A stretch of DNA of 64,000 nt. It comes from Streptomyces mangrovi (GTDB lineage Bacteria > Actinomycetota > Actinomycetes > Streptomycetales > Streptomycetaceae). The position numbers and the translations under genes were made by a program. A model generated the notes under the pieces. It did no database searches and was not told the origin of the DNA. It worked only from the letters and a program-made list of their open reading frames with translations. This document shows, piece by piece, positions 59,607-64,000 of the stretch. How positions within the stretch are numbered: position 1 is the first letter of the stretch; each line of letters begins with the position of its first letter. The stretch is from assembly GCF_900114215.1 (NCBI RefSeq), contig NZ_FOSG01000004.1, positions 248,001 to 312,000 on the forward strand, given 5' to 3'.

Positions 59607-59720
59607 GCCCTCCGAACGGTCGTCACCCGATGGTAAGCCGAGACTAAGGCCTCTGTCGCGACCAGGGCCATTCTCCACAACGATCGTTGCCGGACGGAGA
59701 ACTGACGTTGGCGTCCGCGC

Positions 59721-59766
59721 CGCCGCCCGTCCGGGGCCGGGGTGTGCCGGCCCCGGACGGGCGGCG
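59721..59766 (-). terminator. Terminator hairpin of PL1 pectate lyase gene
   Basis: Perfect 20-bp arms (59721-59740 and 59747-59766, core CCCGTCCGGGGCC) flank a 6-nt loop. It begins 11 bp past the stop of the minus-strand lyase gene. Confidence 0.75.
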
Positions 59767-59776
59767 GGGTGTGCCG

Positions 59777-61330
59777 CTATCCGGCGTAGGTCTCGAACTC
59801 GGCGACCCTCGGGGTGCCGGACGAGCCGGTGATCTCGAAGGTGATCTTGCGCAGCGAGGTCTGCGGGAAGGTGATGACGCCCGCTCCGCTGCCCGAGGTC
59901 AGGACGGCGCCGGTGTCGTGGTCGACGACCCGCCAGGAACCGATGTTGCCCTCGGAGCCCGCCGCCTCCCTGATGTTGATCTTGGAGACGGTGGTGGCGG
60001 AGCCCCACTTGATCGAGATCGACCCGGTCGATCCGGTCGGCGACCAGTACGTGCTCATGTCGCCGTCGCGCACGTTGCCGTAGCTCGTTCCGCTCGCCTT
60101 GCCGGAACCGTCGGAGCCGGCCCCGATGCTGAGGTTGGTTCCGCCGGGCTGGGACGGAGTGGGCGTGGGCGTGGGGTCGGTCGGCGTCGGTCCGGGGTCG
60201 GTCGGGGTCGGGTCCGGAGTCTGCGGCGAGCAGCTTCCGTCCGACACCTTCAGGCCCTTGCCCGCCCCCGCCGTCTGGCTCACGACGCCCGGCACGCAGT
60301 CGGCGCCGTCGAGGTCGTAGGAGTAGGGGATGCCGACGGTGGTGTTGGACTGCGGGTTCGGCCCGGCCGGGTTGTTGTCGCCGCTGCGGCTGGACCAGGT
60401 CACGTTGTCGAAGATGTTGCCGCCGACCTGCCAGTAGCCGGCCTCGTCGGTGTAGAAGGTGCCCAGGACGTCCTTGGAGTCCTCGAAGTAGTTGTTGTCC
60501 ACCTTGGCGCGGGCCCCGGCGCGGGAGTTGATGCCGGACTTGCTGATGCCCACGTAGTGGTTGTTGTAGATGTGGGCTATGCCGCCGCGCAGCAGGGGGG
60601 TGCGGGAGTCGATGTTCTCGTACAGGTTGTGGTGGTAGGTGATGAAGCCGTTGGAGCGGTCGCTCTCGCTGGAGCCGACCAGGCCGCCGCGGCCGGAGTT
60701 GCGCAGGACGCTGTAGGACAGGGTCACGTACCTGGTGTCGTCCTTCATGTCGAAGAGGCCGTCGAACCCTTCCGACTCCCCGCCCGACGCCTCCAGGGTG
60801 ACGTGGTCGACCCAGACGTTGCGGACGCCGCTCTCCATGCCGATGGCGTCACCGCCGTTGGACGTGGGTGAGCCCGACTTCTTGACGTTCTTGACCGTCA
60901 CGTTCTGGATGATGATGTTGCTGGCCTCGCGGATGTGGATGCCCAGCTGGTCGAAGACGGCCCCACTGCCGACCCCGACGATCGTGACGTTGCTGATCTG
61001 CTTGAGCTCGATCCTGTCGTCGTCGGTGTTGCAGCTGTCGCCCGACACCTTGCTGGTGTTGCCGTGGTTGATGGTGCCCTCGACCTGGATGGTGATCGGG
61101 GTGCTGCTGCTGGCCCGGCCGCACAGGGCCTGGTGGATCGCGGTCCCCGTGGTGGCCCGGACCGTCTGCCCGCCCGCGCCGCCGGTGGTCCCGCCGTTCT
61201 GGGTCGCGTAACCGGTGGGGCCGCCGGGCGCCGCCGACGCCGCGGGCATCGTCAGGACCACACCGGTCGCGGTCGCGAGCGCCATCGTGGCCAGTCCCGC
61301 GTAGAGCCGCAGTGCGACTGCTCGTCTCAT
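59777..61330 (-). CDS. Secreted PL1 pectate lyase with discoidin-like C-terminal module
   Basis: In this 517-residue secreted enzyme the signal peptide is residues 1-34 (LATMALATATGVVLTMPAASAA). The PL1 right-handed beta-helix (about 40-370) has DQLGIHIREASNIIIQNVTV, the Ca2+-binding DAIGMESGVRNVWVDHVTL and NIDSRTPLLRGGIAHIYNN, with the catalytic Arg region. A Pro/Thr/Asp linker (TPDPTPTDPGPTPTDP, about 372-395) leads to a C-terminal F5/8C-like carbohydrate-binding domain (about 400-517, GNVRDGDMSTYWSPTG). It depolymerises pectate by beta-elimination. A perfect LacI-type palindrome lies about 490 bp upstream. Confidence 0.93.
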   Translation of the reverse strand: MRRAVALRLYAGLATMALATATGVVLTMPAASAAPGGPTGYATQNGGTTGGAGGQTVRATTGTAIHQALCGRASSSTPITIQVEGTINHGNTSKVSGDSCNTDDDRIELKQISNVTIVGVGSGAVFDQLGIHIREASNIIIQNVTVKNVKKSGSPTSNGGDAIGMESGVRNVWVDHVTLEASGGESEGFDGLFDMKDDTRYVTLSYSVLRNSGRGGLVGSSESDRSNGFITYHHNLYENIDSRTPLLRGGIAHIYNNHYVGISKSGINSRAGARAKVDNNYFEDSKDVLGTFYTDEAGYWQVGGNIFDNVTWSSRSGDNNPAGPNPQSNTTVGIPYSYDLDGADCVPGVVSQTAGAGKGLKVSDGSCSPQTPDPTPTDPGPTPTDPTPTPTPSQPGGTNLSIGAGSDGSGKASGTSYGNVRDGDMSTYWSPTGSTGSISIKWGSATTVSKINIREAAGSEGNIGSWRVVDHDTGAVLTSGSGAGVITFPQTSLRKITFEITGSSGTPRVAEFETYAG

Positions 61331-61372
61331 CTCGTCTCCCGTTTCCTCTTCGAACGCTGAACGCTGTTACCT

Positions 61373-61392
61373 AATGTCGTGGGCATGACATT
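61373..61392. promoter_or_regulatory. Dyad in PL1 gene promoter region
   Basis: AATGTC (61373-61378) and GACATT (61387-61392) form a 6-bp dyad with 8-nt spacer, 43-62 bp upstream of the lyase start. It is a possible operator. Confidence 0.45.
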
Positions 61393-61395
61393 CAA

Positions 61396-61430
61396 CTGTC
61401 GGTGCTGTCGGTGCTGTCGGTGCTGTCGGT
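61396..61430. repeat. 9-bp tandem repeat
   Basis: The unit CTGTCGGTG occurs 3.9 times without mismatch (61396-61404, 61405-61413, 61414-61422 and a partial copy), immediately upstream of the dyad. Confidence 0.8.
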
Positions 61431-61822
61431 CTGCCGACCTGCCGCCGGGCAGGCCGGAGATCGGCCCGGGGGTGGATCCTCTCCTTCGGTGCGGGGGGTT
61501 CGGTGGTTCGCCGCGGAGCGCGGGTCCCGGGGCTGCCGTGGCCGCGCTCCCGGCCGCCCCGTCGGGCGGTGTCCTCGGGGCGCCGCCCCGTGCGGGGTGA
61601 CTGCCCGGGTGGGCGGCGTGGTCCGTCATCCGCTACGGGGGCCGTCGCCGTCAAGGCCGCCGTGGACGGCGCGATGGGTCTTCATCGTGGCGTATGCCCT
61701 TTCGCTTCGTGGCGCGTCGACATCCCGGGTGAAGTCTCCGCGGCGGAACGTTGGCGGCTTGCGTGCGAGGTCGCGGCAGGTGCCGTGACGGCCGCTTTCG
61801 GAGGAGCGGACCCCATGAGTGG

Positions 61823-61836
61823 AGAAAGCGCTTTCT
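61823..61836. promoter_or_regulatory. Perfect LacI-type operator palindrome
   Basis: AGAAAGCGCTTTCT is a perfect 14-bp palindrome with the central CG pair typical of LacI/GalR operators. The core AAGCGCTTTC is shared with 52164-52173 at the PL9 pectate lyase promoter. Confidence 0.6.
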
Positions 61837-62057
61837 TTCGGTGAGGATAGGGTGGCGTCCGCTGGAATGGCAAGGCTCCGGAAGGTTGCGGAGTACACCC
61901 TTCCGTCTCGTCCGGCGGCCGTCGCCCGCGACCACCGCCGAAGGCCCGGGCCGAGACCCGCACATGGCTGGACCCGCGCGTGCGGGCATGGCGCCGGATC
62001 CGTCAACCGCTTCACGGTAAAAGGGAGTTCGAGGACCCGCGAACGGGTTTCCGGCAT

Positions 62058-62104
62058 ACGTGCGGGCGGGGCGGGGTGTCCCACACCCCGCCCCGCCCGC
62101 ACGT
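62058..62104 (-). terminator. Terminator hairpin of MbtH-like gene
   Basis: Perfect 22-bp arms (62058-62079 and 62083-62104) flank a 3-nt CCC loop. It begins 4 bp past the stop of the MbtH-like gene. Confidence 0.8.
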
Positions 62105-62107
62105 TCT

Positions 62108-62308
62108 TCAGGCCCCGGCCGCCTGCCGCAGGCTCAGCGGCCGCATGTCCGTCCACACACGGTCGATGTGGTCCAGGCACTGCTGTCTGGTCCCGCCGGT
62201 GCCCTCCGCGGACCATCCGTCGGGCAGTTCGCGGTCCGCCCGCCAGATGGAGTACTGCTCCTCGTGGTTGCGGACGACCAGATAGCCGGCCTCGTGGCTG
62301 TCGCTCAT
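62108..62308 (-). CDS. MbtH-like protein
   Basis: The 66-residue protein carries the MbtH signature: RNHEEQYSIWRADRELPDGW and CLDHIDRVWTDMRPLSLR, including the invariant Trp residues. MbtH proteins bind adenylation domains of nonribosomal peptide synthetases and activate or stabilise them. Here no NRPS gene is adjacent in the window; the divergent neighbour is a lantibiotic-dehydratase-family gene. AGAGGA lies 7 nt before ATG 62308. It may serve an NRPS elsewhere on the chromosome or outside the right edge. Confidence 0.93.
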   Translation of the reverse strand: MSDSHEAGYLVVRNHEEQYSIWRADRELPDGWSAEGTGGTRQQCLDHIDRVWTDMRPLSLRQAAGA

Positions 62309-62517
62309 CGCGTCACGTCCTCTCGCACTCGCTCGGTCCACGGGCACAGCGTGCCCGGAGCCGCCGGACCGCCACAGGGACGAACGCGCGGCGGTGTCCG
62401 CACGCGTCACCGCCGGTTCTTCTCTGGTGCCCCACCCTCCGCCCCGGCAGTGTGCTGGACGGCCGGACAGGGCCGAACCCTCCCGAGCCCGCCGAACCCC
62501 CTGGAAGGAGCTCCGCC

Positions 62518-64000
62518 ATGTCGGACGTCCCGGAGAACGTGCGTCTCCCCGCCGGGGGATGGCGGCTGTGGGAGCACTTCGCGCTGCGCGGCCCCGGCTT
62601 CCCCGCAGAGGGAGTGCTGAGACTGGCCCCGCCCGGACTGGCCCTGGCGGCCGACAAGTTCGGCCCCGGACAGGAACGCACCGGACCCGAGTGGGAGGCC
62701 TTCACCGAGGCGTTCTCCGCCGCCGCCGTGCACACCGCCGAACTGCTCCAGCGGATCGCCGCCACGCCTCGCTTCAGAGCCGCGGTGGCCTGGCAGAACC
62801 CGGCCGTGCTGCGCACCGGTATCGCACCGTTTCTAAACTGGACGCCGACCGCGGCCGGACGTACCAGCATGCCGCGCCAGCGCGAGGAGCTGGTGGCGCA
62901 CTACTGGCAGCGCTTCTGCGTCAAGAACGACACCATCGGCTTCTTCGGCCCCGTCGGCTGGGGCCGCTGGGACCTGTCGGAACGGGGCGTCACCGTCGAC
63001 CCGGGCGAGGGGTTCCTGGCCGGCTCACGGGTGTACTTCGCCAGCTGGGCCGTCGACGCGCTGGCCAGGTCACTCGCGGAGGACCCCGCCCTGATGGCGT
63101 GGATACCCCCGTGCCGGGTGTCGTTCGTACGCGTCGCGGACGGGGCCGTGCGGCTGCCGGGCCGGCCGCCCCAGCCGGTCACCGGGACCGAGCGCGCCGT
63201 GCTGGGCCTGTGCGACGGCAGAAGAACGGTCGCCGAGATCGCCGCGGAGGCGGGGATCTCGGCGGAGGAGGCGGCCGGGACCGTGCGCCTGCTGGCCGGG
63301 AAACGGTGGGTGCACTGGCGGCTGGACGTCCCCTCGAGCACCCATCCGGAGCGTGCGCTGCGCGCCGTGCTCGAGCGCGTCGGAGACCGGCAGGCGCGTG
63401 AGCGGGCCCTGGAGAAGCTGGCCGTGCTGGAGCGCGGACGCGACGCGGTGCAGGCCGCGGGGACGGACGCCGACGCCCTCACCGCCGCCATCGGAGCCCT
63501 GGAGGCCGACTTCGCCGCGCTGACCGCCACCGCTGCCCAGCGCTCCAAGGGCGAGCGGACCGCGCCCTGCCGGGGCCTGGTCTACTCCGACGCCCGGCGT
63601 GCGGCCACCGCCACCGCCGGAGCGGCCCTGCTCGCGGAGCTGGCGCCGCTGGAACTGTGCCTGACCGCGGCGCGCTGGATGACCAACCGCTTCGCCGAGG
63701 CGGTCGGCGCCCGTATCCGCGAGGTGTACGACCGGCTGAGAGCGCGGGCGGCGGACGAAGGGGAGGCAGGGAGCGGGGGAGTGGTGGACCTGGGCACGCT
63801 GTGGCTGGAGTGCCTGCCCTCACCGCACCCGAAGGCGGCCGACGACATCGCCGCGATCCAGGACGAGCTGCGGGCGAAGTGGGCCCGCGTCCTGGACGTG
63901 CCGCGGGGCGCGCGCCGGGTGCGGCTGGCCGGCGACGACATCGCCGCGCGGGTGCGCGAGGAGTTCGGCGAGCCGGGCGCGGGGTGGTCGCTGGCCCGCT
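62518..64000 (+). CDS. Lantibiotic dehydratase family protein, truncated by window edge
   Basis: These first 494 codons match the N-terminal, glutamyl-transfer half of LanB-type dehydratases. These proteins use glutamyl-tRNA to dehydrate Ser/Thr in ribosomal peptides. Seen here are LRLAPPGLALAADKF and the family motif FCVKNDTIGFFGPVGWGRW (about residues 136-154). TLWLECLPSPHPKAADDIAAI follows later. GGAAGGAG precedes ATG 62518. A precursor peptide and cyclase would be expected to the right. A LanB-like protein next to an MbtH gene is unusual; the two may belong to different clusters. Confidence 0.88.
   Translation, partial: MSDVPENVRLPAGGWRLWEHFALRGPGFPAEGVLRLAPPGLALAADKFGPGQERTGPEWEAFTEAFSAAAVHTAELLQRIAATPRFRAAVAWQNPAVLRTGIAPFLNWTPTAAGRTSMPRQREELVAHYWQRFCVKNDTIGFFGPVGWGRWDLSERGVTVDPGEGFLAGSRVYFASWAVDALARSLAEDPALMAWIPPCRVSFVRVADGAVRLPGRPPQPVTGTERAVLGLCDGRRTVAEIAAEAGISAEEAAGTVRLLAGKRWVHWRLDVPSSTHPERALRAVLERVGDRQARERALEKLAVLERGRDAVQAAGTDADALTAAIGALEADFAALTATAAQRSKGERTAPCRGLVYSDARRAATATAGAALLAELAPLELCLTAARWMTNRFAEAVGARIREVYDRLRARAADEGEAGSGGVVDLGTLWLECLPSPHPKAADDIAAIQDELRAKWARVLDVPRGARRVRLAGDDIAARVREEFGEPGAGWSLAR

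Larger units (their letters stand above)
61331..62057. other. Long intergenic region upstream of PL1 gene
   Basis: No complete gene is seen in these roughly 730 bp. They contain a dyad (61373-61392), a 9-bp tandem repeat (61396-61430) and a LacI-type palindrome (61823-61836). On the minus strand, ATG 61685 opens MKTHRAVHGGL, resembling the start of a signal peptide, but the frame breaks after a few codons. A decayed secreted-enzyme gene is possible. Confidence 0.45.

Noticed and set aside
61396..61430. CTGTCGGTG tandem repeats as an iteron origin
   Set aside because: Fewer than four 9-bp copies, no replication gene nearby; more likely slippage in a promoter region.
1..64000. tRNA, rRNA, integrase, transposase or attachment sites
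   Set aside because: I looked for them by eye and recognised none; a covariance-model search for tRNA would be decisive.

Overview
The window is very GC-rich, with GTG/ATG starts, overlapping stop/start junctions and TTA almost absent from genes. Its gene families point to a Streptomyces chromosome: a whiE-type spore-pigment cluster, Spo0M, a DUF6126 peptide beside an XRE-cupin regulator, an MreB-like protein, many secreted polysaccharide-degrading enzymes, and putative bldA-type TTA codons in two secreted proteins. No rRNA, tRNA, CRISPR array, integrase or transposase was recognised.

Left part (1-25,000). Positions 1-5,510 carry most of a whiE-like type II polyketide cluster. On the minus strand are a SchA/CurD-like protein, a cupin, KS-alpha and a truncated chain length factor; an FAD hydroxylase is divergent. 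Next come stress-signalling genes (RsbW-like ATPase, Ppx/GppA phosphatase, STAS protein), a lipoprotein, a serine/threonine dehydratase, a Sua5/YciO protein and a DrrAB-like ABC exporter. These are followed by an XRE-cupin/DUF6126 pair, a BlaI/M56 pair, spo0M, a CaCA-type exchanger, a cysteine-rich protein, an ASCH protein, glgC, a GH5 cellulase with a TTA codon, an MreB-like gene and a cold-shock gene. Two decayed genes lie here: an FAD-oxidoreductase scrap near 23.4 kb and a GH5-CBM2 mannanase pseudogene at 25.2-25.8 kb that still has a near-consensus CebR-type box.

Middle part (25.9-52.1 kb) is the accessory core. A five-gene, mostly translationally coupled operon encodes a SWIM-like protein, an unknown protein, a VWA protein, a MoxR AAA+ ATPase and a DUF5682 protein. 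After a gap gene comes a 17-kb block of signalling and conflict-type domains: a large helical-repeat CHAT protease coupled to an MbcA/Xre-like antitoxin and a RES toxin; a reverse operon of an unknown protein, a VWA-like lipoprotein and a four-TM coiled-coil protein; a radical-SAM activase; a macro-domain protein; and an operon of a membrane Ser/Thr kinase, a helical protein, a ClpB-like AAA+ ATPase and a zinc-ribbon FHA protein. I infer one or two phospho- and NTP-dependent conflict or stress systems. This is my best candidate for an undescribed system.

Right part (52.1-64 kb). Two secreted pectate lyases (PL9 with CBM35, PL1 with a discoidin-like module) flank a TPR-DsbA-like gene/TetR divergon with a striking 28-bp operator-like palindrome, and an operon of XRE, ImmA/IrrE-like, MAB_1171c-like membrane protein and FAD monooxygenase. 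LacI-type operator sequences (core AAGCGCTTTC) lie upstream of both lyase genes. The window ends in an MbtH-like gene and the start of a lantibiotic-dehydratase-family gene, probably the edge of another biosynthetic cluster. Long GC hairpins after most convergent gene pairs look like factor-independent terminators.
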